Of a stretch of DNA of 64,000 nt, positions 19,454 through 28,350 are shown piece by piece; the first letter of the stretch is position 1, and the number at the start of each line of letters is the position of its first letter. Where the stretch lies: the NCBI RefSeq assembly GCF_963675635.1, contig NZ_OY776488.1, positions 2,083,501-2,147,500 on the forward strand, written 5' to 3'. The stretch is from an uncultured Pseudodesulfovibrio sp. (GTDB lineage: Bacteria > Desulfobacterota > Desulfovibrionia > Desulfovibrionales > Desulfovibrionaceae). Made by a program: the position numbers and the translations under genes. Under the pieces are notes generated by a model. That model had not been told where the DNA came from. It did no database searches and saw only the letters and a program-made list of their open reading frames with translations.

Positions 19454-20545
19454 TCAAGACGAAGCGACTCCGACCACTTCAACCTCTGAGAGACTCAAAA
19501 TATCCCATTGTACCGGCTCCTCGTGCTTGACTGAACGATTGAGAACCGCTCCCAGCACCTCGTCCCAATGGACCGGCGACACGCCAACCCGTGGGCAGCG
19601 AGTGGTCAGATCCGCTTCTGAAAGCATATGCCCCGCAGGAAGATCTCTTGAGAACACAATGCATTTTCTCAATTTTTTGGATGCAGCCTGCTCATCAGGG
19701 AACACGACCTTACCCTTGACCTGGATGGCTTTTTCGACTTCACGAACCATGGTCACCATGGAAGCCAATTCCTGCGGCTCAAGCGAGGCTTGATGATCCG
19801 TCCCCTTGAGGGTTTTATCCAAGGTGAAATGTCGCTCTACGACGCATGCCCCCAGAGCGGCTGCTCCTATACTGGGACCGATGCCCTTTTCATGGCCGGA
19901 ATATCCTACCGGGACATCATAACGCTCAATAAGCGCTTCCATGACAGGCAAGCCTATTTGTTCTTCCGGGCAGGGATACGTGGAGTTGCAATGCAACAGT
20001 ATTACCTTATCATGATAATGACGAATTTCCGCCATGGCCACGTCAATGTCTTCAAGACCGCTCATGCCAGTAGAAAGAATAATCGGAATCCCCGTGGCGG
20101 CATATTTTCGCACCAGCGGTACGTTGACCAGCTCGGCAGAGCTGATCTTGAGCAGTTCCACATCCAGATCGACAATTTGCTCCAGGCTAGGCTCATCCCA
20201 GGCCGAAGCGAAAAAGACCAGTCCTTTCGACTCGCTGTATTCCTTGAGGCGTCCCATCTGCTCGATGGAAAGCTCCAAAGCATTACGATGTTCCCCGTAC
20301 GTCGGGCCAAAACTGTTGGGGCCGGTATAGGGAGCCGCCCTGCCCTCGCGTGTCAGCAAGGCCTCGTTGTCCCTTTTCTGGAACTTAACACCCTGCACAC
20401 CAGCAGCGGCGGCTTCATCGATCATTCTTTGTGCGATGTCATATTCACCCTGATGATTATTGCCGATCTCTGCGACGATAAAGCAGGGATGACCCTTACC
20501 AATGGTGACGCCTGAACGAAGTGTGACGGACTGAATCTGTTTCAT
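19454..20545 (-). CDS. NeuB-family nonulosonic acid synthase with SAF domain
   Basis: 363 residues with a TIM-barrel NeuB domain (about 20-265) and a C-terminal SAF/antifreeze-like domain (about 290-355, KCIVFSRDLPAGHMLSEADL). Motifs include FIVAEIGNNHQGEYDIA, GVKFQKR, STGMSG, LLHCNSTYPCPEE and GYSGHEKG, which supply the metal and PEP sites. The family condenses PEP with an N-acetylated hexose to make sialic, legionaminic or pseudaminic acid; the exact product cannot be decided. In flagellated bacteria such sugars decorate flagellin or surface polysaccharide. The next gene upstream is a winged-helix regulator in the same transcript. Confidence 0.85.
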   Translation of the reverse strand: MKQIQSVTLRSGVTIGKGHPCFIVAEIGNNHQGEYDIAQRMIDEAAAAGVQGVKFQKRDNEALLTREGRAAPYTGPNSFGPTYGEHRNALELSIEQMGRLKEYSESKGLVFFASAWDEPSLEQIVDLDVELLKISSAELVNVPLVRKYAATGIPIILSTGMSGLEDIDVAMAEIRHYHDKVILLHCNSTYPCPEEQIGLPVMEALIERYDVPVGYSGHEKGIGPSIGAAALGACVVERHFTLDKTLKGTDHQASLEPQELASMVTMVREVEKAIQVKGKVVFPDEQAASKKLRKCIVFSRDLPAGHMLSEADLTTRCPRVGVSPVHWDEVLGAVLNRSVKHEEPVQWDILSLSEVEVVGVASS

Positions 20546-20546
20546 A

Positions 20547-21194
20547 TCAGAATCTCACAATTTGAAATCCGCGCTTTTCGGAATACGGCTTGAGCTGCTC
20601 ATAAATCTCGGCCTGCTTGCCAAAAGAGGTGATAACCACGGCATCGCAGTCCACCTGTTCCAGAACATGTGGTGCGGAAACCACATGTCCGTTGAAAATC
20701 TGCCCCTGTTTCTTCGTATTATTATCAAGAAGCGCCAGGATCTGAAATCCTGTATCCCTGAGAGCGGACAGAACCACTTCACAGGTCTCGGATGCTCCGA
20801 ACAACGCCAGCTTTCTTTCTCCTCGACTCTCCAAAAAACTGAGCCGATCCAAAACAAATTCCTTGATGGTCGAATACAGACGGACCGTTTCGGACGAATA
20901 ATCCGAAAACATCCGCTGCCTGGACTGATGCCCCTTGTCCGTAAGAGTGTAATTATAACTCTTCCCGTTCACAGGACAGAACTCGACCAGCCCCTCGGAC
21001 TGAAGTTGCTTGAGGTATTGGTTGACCATGGCCCCAGACAGGTGAAGCTGTCTGCCAAGCTCAAATTGAGAAAGGCTGGAGTCCCTTGACAGGGCGTCCA
21101 GGATGGCAAGCACACGCGTACTCTTGCTCGGCTTCAGGTAGCATCCGTCGGTTATCAGCATTCCGGTACTCGTGTTTTCAATATGTTCTGCCAT
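20547..21194 (-). CDS. Winged-helix regulator with C-terminal Rossmann-like domain
   Basis: 215 residues. Residues about 22-95 form a winged helix (LSQFELGRQLHLSGAMVNQYLKQL, then a wing near NYTLTDKGHQ). Residues about 125-215 read as a small nucleotide- or sugar-binding Rossmann domain (LALFGASETCEVVLSAL, then LLDNNTKKQGQIFNG, then DAVVITSFGKQAEI). This pairing occurs with surface-sugar synthesis genes; here it precedes the NeuB-like gene by one base and probably controls it. The partner ligand is unknown. Confidence 0.75.
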   Translation of the reverse strand: MAEHIENTSTGMLITDGCYLKPSKSTRVLAILDALSRDSSLSQFELGRQLHLSGAMVNQYLKQLQSEGLVEFCPVNGKSYNYTLTDKGHQSRQRMFSDYSSETVRLYSTIKEFVLDRLSFLESRGERKLALFGASETCEVVLSALRDTGFQILALLDNNTKKQGQIFNGHVVSAPHVLEQVDCDAVVITSFGKQAEIYEQLKPYSEKRGFQIVRF

Positions 21195-21691
21195 GAACTC
21201 TCTCAGTCATTCGTTCGGTCAATGATTCATTCGGTTTAAAATGGATTGCATCGCCGAGTGTGCCACTCTAGACATGCGTTGCGACCCTGTCAACATGCCG
21301 CCCCGCAATGGTTCACGCACCATTTCTTCATTTGCATCCAGCGCACGTCCCACACGATCAATCGTTGACATATTGAATGATCGGCTTTATTCGCCCCAAA
21401 CTTTAGCAAAGAGGCAATCATTTCCACTTTTAGAAACGGAATTTGATTTGCAAAGAGTTTGCCAAGGCAGAGCACTCCACTCGTTTACACCAACACAAAG
21501 AACACAATCCCTCGGAATTCTACATATTTTTAAAATGCCCAGAATAAAGACGCTGTCTGTGCTGCGTCCTGAACCATCTAGGTTGTCAAAATTTCGACTC
21601 GTCATTGTTTAAAACACGTCATATTGACCCCGTGACGCTCCTATTATAGGTTCGCTAACGCTTTCAACGAAATCAAAGAGGATGTTTATCC
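21195..21691. other. Gene-free region, about 500 bp
   Basis: A 123-codon frame exists at 21241-21612, but its protein is a Ser/Arg/Pro mix without a ribosome site and I do not accept it. The region holds the divergent promoters of the winged-helix regulator and of fadD. No clear hairpin or RNA is seen. Confidence 0.4.
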
Positions 21692-23419
21692 ATGGAGCAT
21701 TTAAATCGCCCCTGGCTCAAGGCGTACGACCCCGACGTACCACCAACCCTGGATTACGACAAAATTCCCTTGTTCCGTTTTCTGGACAGAGCTGCACACA
21801 AATGGCCAAAACGTAAAGCCATTGTTTTCAAGAACTGGTCGATCACATATGCCAAGCTCAAGGTTCAGAGCGAAATTTTCGCGGCCAATCTCAAAGCTGC
21901 CGGAATACGCAAGGGAGATCGGGTTGCCCTGATGCTCCCCAACCTGCCCCAGACTATTATCGCCTTTTGGGGCGTCCTCCGAGCAGGAGCCGTCGGCGTC
22001 ATGACCAACCCGCTCTACATGGAAACCGAGATTGTTCATCAGTTCAACGATGCCGGAGTTCGTTGCTGTATCACTCTGGATCTGCTCTGGCCCAAACTGA
22101 ACAAATTGCGGGATTCAATCCCGGTTGAGCGTTTTTTCATCACCACTATCGGCGAGGGATTGAAGTTTCCCCTGAGCACTCTTTATAAACTCCAGGCTAA
22201 AAAGAACGGTTCCTCACCCAAGATTCCCTACGACGGAAAACACATTTTTCCCTTCAAGACGTTGACGAAAGGACGCGACAAATTCACCGACGAGAGGGTG
22301 GATCATCAGGACACAGCCCTGTTACAATACACAGGCGGAACAACGGGCGTCGCCAAGGGATGTATCCTGACCCACTTCAACATCAGCGCGAACATGCAGC
22401 AATGTCACGCCATGATGCACACGCTGGGCAAAAAGAAGGAAACGTTTCTCGGCATCCTCCCCTATTTCCATATATATGGCCTGACCACCTGCTTAGCATG
22501 GCCCACCAGCCTGGGAGCGACCCTGGCCCCGTTCCCGCGCTATGTCCCCCTTGATGTCCTGAAAGGTATCAACAAACTCAAACCAACCGTATTCCCAGGC
22601 GCACCGTCGCTCTATATTTCCCTGCTCCAGCAAAAAGACATCGACAAATACGACCTGAAATCCATTGAAGTGTGCGTATCCGGCTCCGCGCCCATGCCTG
22701 TAGAGTACATGGAACAATTCAAGAAGCGGTCCGGCACATCCATTACCGAGGGGTACGGGCTGACCGAAGCCTCCCCTGTCACGCACTTCAACCCGTTGGA
22801 AGGTACGAGTAAAATCGGCTCCATCGGGTTGCCGTTCCCTGACACGGACGCCAAAATCGTCGACATGGAAGTGGGTGGAGACCCGCTGCCTCCGGGGAAA
22901 CGGGGTGAACTCGTTGTCCGGGGTCCACAGATCATGAAAGGATACTACAATCGTCCGGATGCGACAGCCGATGTGCTGCGAAACGACTGGTTGTACACCG
23001 GCGACATCGCAACAATGGATGAAGAAGGGTACTTCTTCATCGTGGACCGCAAAAAGGATCTGATCATTTCCGGCGGCTACAACATATATCCTCGCGAAAT
23101 CGACGAAGTCCTACACTCCCACCCCAAGATCAAAGAAGCCGTATCTGTGGGCATCCCCCACGAGACCCGAGGCGAGATAGTCAAGGCATACGTCATAGCC
23201 CAACCGGGTGAAGAGCTTTCTCGCAACGATGTCATCGCCTACTGTCGAGAAAAGCTTGCCAACTACAAGGTCCCCCGCAAGGTTGAGTTCAGAAAGGATC
23301 TGCCAAAGACCATGGTAGGCAAAGTCCTCCGCCGCGCTTTGCGTGATGAGGAAATAGCCAAAGCCGAAAGTAAAAAGACACTCAAAAAGGCAAAAAAAGA
23401 AGCAGCAAATGCCGAATAA
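21692..23419 (+). CDS. fadD: Long-chain fatty acid-CoA ligase
   Basis: A 575-residue ANL-superfamily enzyme that activates fatty acids to acyl-CoA through acyl-AMP. Core motifs are present: the P-loop YTGGTTGVAKGC (about residues 213-224), GYGLTEASP (about 353-361), YTGDIATMDEEGYFFIVDR (about 435-453) and the catalytic Lys region PKTMVGKVLRR (about 540-550). The C-terminal 25 residues are a Lys-rich tail. The ribosome site is gagg, eight bases before ATG. The end overlaps the APS kinase start by 11 bases. Confidence 0.93.
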   Translation: MEHLNRPWLKAYDPDVPPTLDYDKIPLFRFLDRAAHKWPKRKAIVFKNWSITYAKLKVQSEIFAANLKAAGIRKGDRVALMLPNLPQTIIAFWGVLRAGAVGVMTNPLYMETEIVHQFNDAGVRCCITLDLLWPKLNKLRDSIPVERFFITTIGEGLKFPLSTLYKLQAKKNGSSPKIPYDGKHIFPFKTLTKGRDKFTDERVDHQDTALLQYTGGTTGVAKGCILTHFNISANMQQCHAMMHTLGKKKETFLGILPYFHIYGLTTCLAWPTSLGATLAPFPRYVPLDVLKGINKLKPTVFPGAPSLYISLLQQKDIDKYDLKSIEVCVSGSAPMPVEYMEQFKKRSGTSITEGYGLTEASPVTHFNPLEGTSKIGSIGLPFPDTDAKIVDMEVGGDPLPPGKRGELVVRGPQIMKGYYNRPDATADVLRNDWLYTGDIATMDEEGYFFIVDRKKDLIISGGYNIYPREIDEVLHSHPKIKEAVSVGIPHETRGEIVKAYVIAQPGEELSRNDVIAYCREKLANYKVPRKVEFRKDLPKTMVGKVLRRALRDEEIAKAESKKTLKKAKKEAANAE

Positions 23420-24020
23420 CAAGTACAAATGCAAATTCCGCGGGGAAATCTGCCGGGGACATCGCGAAAAGCGCAACGGATACAGGGCCGTGACACTCTG
23501 GTTCTGCGGACTGTCCGGAGCCGGCAAATCGACCATCGCCCACGCAGTTGAAAAAAGACTGTTTGACGAGGGTGCCAACGCATACACCTTTGACGGAGAC
23601 AATGTCCGGCATGGACTGTGCGGAGACCTTTCCTTTTCCCCCGAAGGACGAGCCGAAAACATTCGCCGCATAGGCGAGATGACTAAACTCTTCATGGATG
23701 CCGGAACCATCTGTTTATGCGCATTCATCACCCCGGAGCACGACGTGCAGCAACGCCTCCGCGACATGCACGAGGACGGCGATTTCTTCCTGATCCATGT
23801 GGATTGTCCGGTGGAAGTGTGCGAACAGCGTGACGTCAAGGGATACTACAAACTTGCCCGTGAAGGAAAAATCAAGAACTACACAGGAATCAGCGCTCCG
23901 TTCGACGCCCCCGAGTCACCCGATCTGCATCTGGACACAATAGCCTGTACCGTTGACGAATGCGTTAACCTGGTCCTCACCTTTGTTAAAGAGAAAATAT
24001 CCCTTTTTGATGTGAAATAG
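23409..24020 (+). CDS. cysC: Adenylylsulfate (APS) kinase
   Basis: A 203-residue P-loop kinase that converts APS to PAPS. It has Walker A GLSGAGKS (about 35-42), DGDNVRHGL (about 62-70), FSPEGRAENIRR (about 76-87) and the lid KGYYKLAREGKIKNYTG (about 139-155). PAPS serves sulfate assimilation or sulfation of sugars and lipids, whereas dissimilatory sulfate reduction uses APS directly. The start is embedded in the last codons of fadD, so the two are co-translated. A longer N-terminal segment (NKYKCKFRGEICRGHREKRNGY) resembles bacterial CysC leaders. A terminator follows. Confidence 0.93.
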   Translation: MPNNKYKCKFRGEICRGHREKRNGYRAVTLWFCGLSGAGKSTIAHAVEKRLFDEGANAYTFDGDNVRHGLCGDLSFSPEGRAENIRRIGEMTKLFMDAGTICLCAFITPEHDVQQRLRDMHEDGDFFLIHVDCPVEVCEQRDVKGYYKLAREGKIKNYTGISAPFDAPESPDLHLDTIACTVDECVNLVLTFVKEKISLFDVK

Positions 24021-24073
24021 CCACAAAAGGAGACAATGGGGACTGACGGGAATCCCCCACTTGACAATAATGA

Positions 24074-24112
24074 AAACCGAAATTTTTCTTTTTGAAAAAT
24101 TTCGGTTTAATT
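24074..24112 (+). terminator. Terminator after fadD-cysC
   Basis: A 15-bp perfect AT-rich stem (24074-24088 with 24094-24108) with a loop of five T. The arms carry T5 on one strand and A5 on the other. Confidence 0.75.
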
Positions 24113-24265
24113 TATCACGAAATGCCTTGAAAATACGCATTTTATTCAACCATAACACCACATTTGCAAAAATGTAGGATAGAAAACCCCTTCCTCTCAT
24201 CCCCTATTTCGTGTAAGCACAAAGCTTGTTTCGATTGGTAACCACTATTCCTATGAGAGGAGGAA

Positions 24266-25450
24266 ATGATGAAAGGTTTTCTTAAAGGTATAGGTCTGCT
24301 GACCTTGATGTTGGTTTGCAGTGCTTTTCTGCTGGCCGGCTGTGGCGAGGAAAAAAGCAATACGATCAAGATTGGTTTCAACCTGCCCCTGACTGGCGAC
24401 ATCCCTGAAGTCGGCGAAGGCTCAAAGAATGCAGCCGAAATGTACCTCAAGGACATCAATGATGCCGGCGGTCTTGAAGTAGGCGGGCAGAAGTACATGC
24501 TCGAATTCGTTTACATGGACAATGAGTCCAAAGCTGAATCCGCCACCAACGTGGCCCTGAAGCTGATCGACCAGGAAAACGTTGTTGCCATCATCGGCCC
24601 CAACTCCTCCAAGCAGGCTGTTCCTGCAGGTGGTACCTGCAACGACAACCGCGTTCCCATGATTTCACCGTGGTCCACCAACCCAAACACCACTCTGGAT
24701 CGCCCCTGGGTCTTCCGCGCAGCTTTCCTGGATCCTTTCCAGGGTCCGGTAGTTGCTGACTTTGCCGCCAAGAAATTCGCTGCAAAAACCGCTGCCGTCA
24801 TCTTCGACGTGTCGAACGACTACTCCAAGGGGCTGGCTGAAATCTTCAAGACTTCCTGGGAAGCAAAGGGGCTCGGCCCGGTCGTGGCTTTCGAGTCTCA
24901 CGGCACCAAAGACCAGGATTTCTCTGCTCAGCTGACTACGGTCATCGCTGCCAACCCTGATTTCATCTTCGTGCCTGACAACTACAATCAGGTTGCACTG
25001 ATCATCCAGCAGGCCCGCGACCTCGGATACACAGGTCCGTTCATGGGTTCTGACGCATGGGGCACTCCCGACCTGATCAAGCTGTGCGGTGACGTATGTT
25101 ACGGCAACTTTTTCTCCACTCACTACGCTGCCGCCGGAGCCAAGGGCGCCACTAAGATCTTCATTGATCGTTATGAAAAGGCCTACGGAGCCACCCCTGC
25201 TGACTACGCAGCTCTGACCTGGGACTCCATAGGCATCATGATCGAAGCCATCAAGAACGCAGGCAAGGTCGAATCCGACCCGGTCGCCATGCGTAAAGCC
25301 ATCCGTGAGGGCCTGTCTGCCATCAAGTCTTTCGACGGCATCACCGGTTCCTCCAAGTTCGATGCACAGGGTGACCCCATCAAGTGCGCCGTGGTGGTCA
25401 AGATCTCCGATCAGGGCGAATTCGTCTTTGAAGAGTCCGTCTGCCCATAG
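24266..25450 (+). CDS. livK: Branched-chain amino acid ABC transporter, binding lipoprotein
   Basis: A 394-residue periplasmic binding protein with a lipoprotein signal (SAFLLAGC, Cys about 27) and a Peripla_BP_6 body (IKIGFNLPLTGDIPEVGEG, NVVAIIGPNSSKQAVPAG, DYAALTWDSIGIMIEAI). It captures leucine, isoleucine, valine or related ligands for LivHMGF. ATGATG offers two starts one codon apart; gaggagg precedes both. Upstream, CCTCTCAT (24193-24200) can pair with ATGAGAGG (24253-24260), which contains the ribosome site, so the leader could fold over it. Confidence 0.93.
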   Translation: MMKGFLKGIGLLTLMLVCSAFLLAGCGEEKSNTIKIGFNLPLTGDIPEVGEGSKNAAEMYLKDINDAGGLEVGGQKYMLEFVYMDNESKAESATNVALKLIDQENVVAIIGPNSSKQAVPAGGTCNDNRVPMISPWSTNPNTTLDRPWVFRAAFLDPFQGPVVADFAAKKFAAKTAAVIFDVSNDYSKGLAEIFKTSWEAKGLGPVVAFESHGTKDQDFSAQLTTVIAANPDFIFVPDNYNQVALIIQQARDLGYTGPFMGSDAWGTPDLIKLCGDVCYGNFFSTHYAAAGAKGATKIFIDRYEKAYGATPADYAALTWDSIGIMIEAIKNAGKVESDPVAMRKAIREGLSAIKSFDGITGSSKFDAQGDPIKCAVVVKISDQGEFVFEESVCP

Positions 25451-25476
25451 GCATTGGAAGTACCTGACATAAACGG

Positions 25477-25504
25477 GCGGGGGCCATTCGGTCCCCGCTC
25501 TTTT
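25477..25504 (+). terminator. Intrinsic terminator between livK and livH
   Basis: Nine-bp GC-rich stem with one G-T pair (25477-25485 with 25490-25498), 4-nt loop, then TCTTTT. As in the TRAP set, it would lower permease expression relative to the binding protein. Confidence 0.8.
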
Positions 25505-25575
25505 ACTGAGTAAACGGGCCAACTCGTTCGGAAAAGACCCCAAAGGCCCAAAGATATTTCCCGGGAAGTACAAAA

Positions 25576-26487
25576 GTGGACTTTATTATTCAGAACATAC
25601 TCAACGCGCTTCAATGGGGCAGTTTCTATGCTCTCATCGCGTTGGGATACACCCTTGTGTACGGTGTGCTGCGACTAATCAATTTCGCCCACGGTGATAT
25701 TTTCATGGTCGGAGCGTACATCGCATTTTTCGTTGCCGGATTTCTGCTCGGCCCCATGGTTGGTCTTTCACCCATTGTGACATTTCTGCTCGCAGTGCCA
25801 CTGACCATGTTCCTGACCGCCTGTGTAGGCGTCACCCTTGAGCGTGTAGCCTACCGGCCCTTACGTCGAAAAGGAGCACACCGACTGTATGTGGTCATCA
25901 CCGCACTTATGTGCGGACTGATCCTTGAATACTCTAACCTGGCAGTACTCGGAGCCAGCCGACTCAAATTTCCCGAACTTGTAGAAAAGTCCATCTGGAA
26001 CTTTGGCGGCGTGACCATCACCAACCTGAAAGTCATCGTCATCGTGGCAGCCATCGCCGTATTCGCTTTCCTGAACTTCATCGTCACCAGAACGAAGATC
26101 GGCATGGCAATGCGCGGCATATCCTACGACAAGTTCGCCATCCCGCTCATGGGTATCCCCATTGATTCCATCATCGTATTCACGTTTATCCTCGGTTCCG
26201 GTTTCGCGGGTCTGGCTGGACTGCTGTTCGCTATGTCCTATCCGGTTCTTGAACCGTTCATGGGCATGATCATCGGTTGGAAAGCATTCATCGCAGCTGT
26301 TGTCGGCGGAATCGGAGACATTCGAGGCGCATTCTACGGAGGATTCCTGCTCGGCTTCATTGAAGTCGGGGTTGTCACCGTCTTTCCGTCCACCTACCGC
26401 GACCTGTTCGCCTTCACGATCCTGCTGATCATCCTCTGGATGAAACCAACAGGGCTGTTCGGCATGCCGCAATCAACCAAGATCTAG
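25576..26487 (+). CDS. livH: Branched-chain amino acid ABC permease LivH
   Basis: A 303-residue membrane protein with eight hydrophobic stretches. It has the LivH signature YGVLRLINFAHGDIFMVGAY (about residues 30-49) and the cytoplasmic EAA-like loop GMAMRGISYDKFAIPLMGI (about 177-195). It forms half of the membrane channel with LivM. Translation starts at GTG 25576. The next gene starts 15 bases after its stop. Confidence 0.93.
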   Translation: MDFIIQNILNALQWGSFYALIALGYTLVYGVLRLINFAHGDIFMVGAYIAFFVAGFLLGPMVGLSPIVTFLLAVPLTMFLTACVGVTLERVAYRPLRRKGAHRLYVVITALMCGLILEYSNLAVLGASRLKFPELVEKSIWNFGGVTITNLKVIVIVAAIAVFAFLNFIVTRTKIGMAMRGISYDKFAIPLMGIPIDSIIVFTFILGSGFAGLAGLLFAMSYPVLEPFMGMIIGWKAFIAAVVGGIGDIRGAFYGGFLLGFIEVGVVTVFPSTYRDLFAFTILLIILWMKPTGLFGMPQSTKI

Positions 26488-26502
26488 TTGGGAGAACGAC
26501 AC

Positions 26503-27573
26503 ATGAAAAAATATTCTCTTAACTTCGTCATGGTTGTCAGTGCACTGTTCCTGCTGTCTCTGGCGCAGTTCGGTATCATCAGCAACTACATCCAGGCCGT
26601 GTTCATGTATGTTGGGATCAACATCATCATGGCAACCAGCCTGAATCTTGTGAACGGCAACATGGGTGAATTCACATGCGGTCACGCAGCCTTCATGTGC
26701 GTGGGCGCCTATGTTTCATCCATTCTGTCCGTCCTCTTTTTCGGCAAGACTCTCGGTGACCCCATGCTCCCCCCGGACATGGCTTTCCTGGTTTTTCCGA
26801 TCATCGTGCTCATAGGTGGCGCCTTTGCCTCTGTTGTCAGCATACTGGTGGCAGTCCCGGCGTTCAAAACGCGCGACGACTACCTCGCCATCATCACCAT
26901 CGCCGTGAACTATATGGTTATTTCTGCCATTGAGAACATGGACTTCATAGGCGGCTCTCGCGGATTCCAAGGCATGAAAGACACAGTATGGGCTATGAAA
27001 GACACTCTGGACGGGCCATGGATGCTCTTCTGGGTCATCACGTTCATGGTCTTCACCATCTGGGTTATTCGCCGGTTCATTACGTCTACTTACGGCAAGG
27101 GCGTCAACGCCATCTGTCAGGACGAAACCGCAGCCGAAATCATGTCCGTGAACACCAACAAAATCAAACTGGTCAATTTCATGATCTCGGCAGGTCTGGC
27201 CGGATGTGCGGGCGGCCTGTTCGCGCACGTTGTCGGCTACGTCAACCCGCAGTCCTTCAACATTCTCAAATCCACCGAGGCCATGGTCATGGTTTATCTC
27301 GGTGGCATGGGCTCGCTCTCCGGCGCAGTCATCTCGGCCGTGGTCTTCACCTTCCTGATGGAAGTACTCAGATCACAGTCCCTCATGGACTTCCTGCTGG
27401 CTCCTGCAACATTTGTCTTCCCTGATTGGGAACCGTCTGCCGGTGTCATCAAATGGGTTATGATTCCCCTGCTTCTTGTCCTGATCATGCAATTCAGGCC
27501 CGAAGGTATCATGGGTAACAAGGAGTTATCGGACGTGTTCCCGAAGCTCAAAAAATTCTACACGTTCAAGTAG
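26503..27573 (+). CDS. livM: Branched-chain amino acid ABC permease LivM
   Basis: 356 residues with about nine membrane segments. LivM signatures are NLVNGNMGEFTCGHAAFMCVG (about residues 46-66), DDYLAIITIAV (about 126-136) and the C-terminal coupling helix NAICQDETAAEIMSVN (about 202-217). The frame extends to a TTG at 26488, but that codon overlaps the livH end and the ribosome site, so ATG 26503 (site ttgggag) is chosen. Confidence 0.93.
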   Translation: MKKYSLNFVMVVSALFLLSLAQFGIISNYIQAVFMYVGINIIMATSLNLVNGNMGEFTCGHAAFMCVGAYVSSILSVLFFGKTLGDPMLPPDMAFLVFPIIVLIGGAFASVVSILVAVPAFKTRDDYLAIITIAVNYMVISAIENMDFIGGSRGFQGMKDTVWAMKDTLDGPWMLFWVITFMVFTIWVIRRFITSTYGKGVNAICQDETAAEIMSVNTNKIKLVNFMISAGLAGCAGGLFAHVVGYVNPQSFNILKSTEAMVMVYLGGMGSLSGAVISAVVFTFLMEVLRSQSLMDFLLAPATFVFPDWEPSAGVIKWVMIPLLLVLIMQFRPEGIMGNKELSDVFPKLKKFYTFK

Positions 27574-27582
27574 GGGGTCGGC

Positions 27583-28350
27583 ATGTCACTTCTAAAAATC
27601 GACACTATGACCCAGCGTTTCGGAGGCCTTCAGGCCGTGTCCGAATTCAGCGTGGAAATGAAGGGCGGAGAACTCATGGGGCTGATCGGCCCCAACGGCG
27701 CAGGCAAGACGACCATCTTCAACCTGATCTCCGGTTTCTACCAGCCCACCGAGGGGGTCATCCTCTTTGACGGCAAGCCAACCGCAGGCCTCAAGCCGCA
27801 TCAGGTCACGTCAATGGGCATTGCCCGCACCTTCCAGAACATTCGGTTGTGGCACGACATGACCGTGCTGGATAACATCCGTATCGCCCAGCACTACCGC
27901 ATGGGTTACTCGGTCTGGGATTCCATCATCAGAGGTCCAAAGTACCGGGCTCGCGAAGCCCGTATTCTGGAGATAGCCGAGGAACTGCTGGACGCCATGT
28001 CATTGACTGACGTTGCCTACGAGTTCCCCAAGAATCTCCCTTACGGCCTGCAACGCCGCGTTGAGATTGCCCGGGCCATGTCCATTCGGCCGAAACTCCT
28101 GCTGCTGGATGAACCGGCCGCAGGGTTGAACTCAGCAGATATAGAAGACCTCATCACACTGATCCGTTGGATTCATGAGAACTTCGATATCACCATCTTC
28201 ATGATTGAACACCAGATGAAGGTTGTGACGTCTCTGTGTCAGTGGATCAAGGTCATCGACTTCGGCGCCACCATTGCCGAAGGCACCGCAGAAGACATCC
28301 AGAGCAACCCGGCCGTCATCAAGGCCTATCTTGGAGACGACAACATATGA
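27583..28350 (+). CDS. livG: Branched-chain amino acid ABC transporter ATPase LivG
   Basis: A 255-residue ABC ATPase. Walker A is GPNGAGKT (about 36-43), the Q-loop lies near TFQNIRL, the signature is an atypical LPYGLQRRVEIARAM (about 147-161), and Walker B LLLLDEPAAGL (about 167-177) is followed by the H-loop Glu-His. The LivG-type insertion after the Q-loop is present. It shares ATG-A overlap of four bases with livF. Confidence 0.95.
   Translation: MSLLKIDTMTQRFGGLQAVSEFSVEMKGGELMGLIGPNGAGKTTIFNLISGFYQPTEGVILFDGKPTAGLKPHQVTSMGIARTFQNIRLWHDMTVLDNIRIAQHYRMGYSVWDSIIRGPKYRAREARILEIAEELLDAMSLTDVAYEFPKNLPYGLQRRVEIARAMSIRPKLLLLDEPAAGLNSADIEDLITLIRWIHENFDITIFMIEHQMKVVTSLCQWIKVIDFGATIAEGTAEDIQSNPAVIKAYLGDDNI

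Noticed and set aside
21241..21612. 123-codon frame in the gap before fadD
   Set aside because: No ribosome site and an unstructured Ser/Arg/Pro composition; no match to any family I know.
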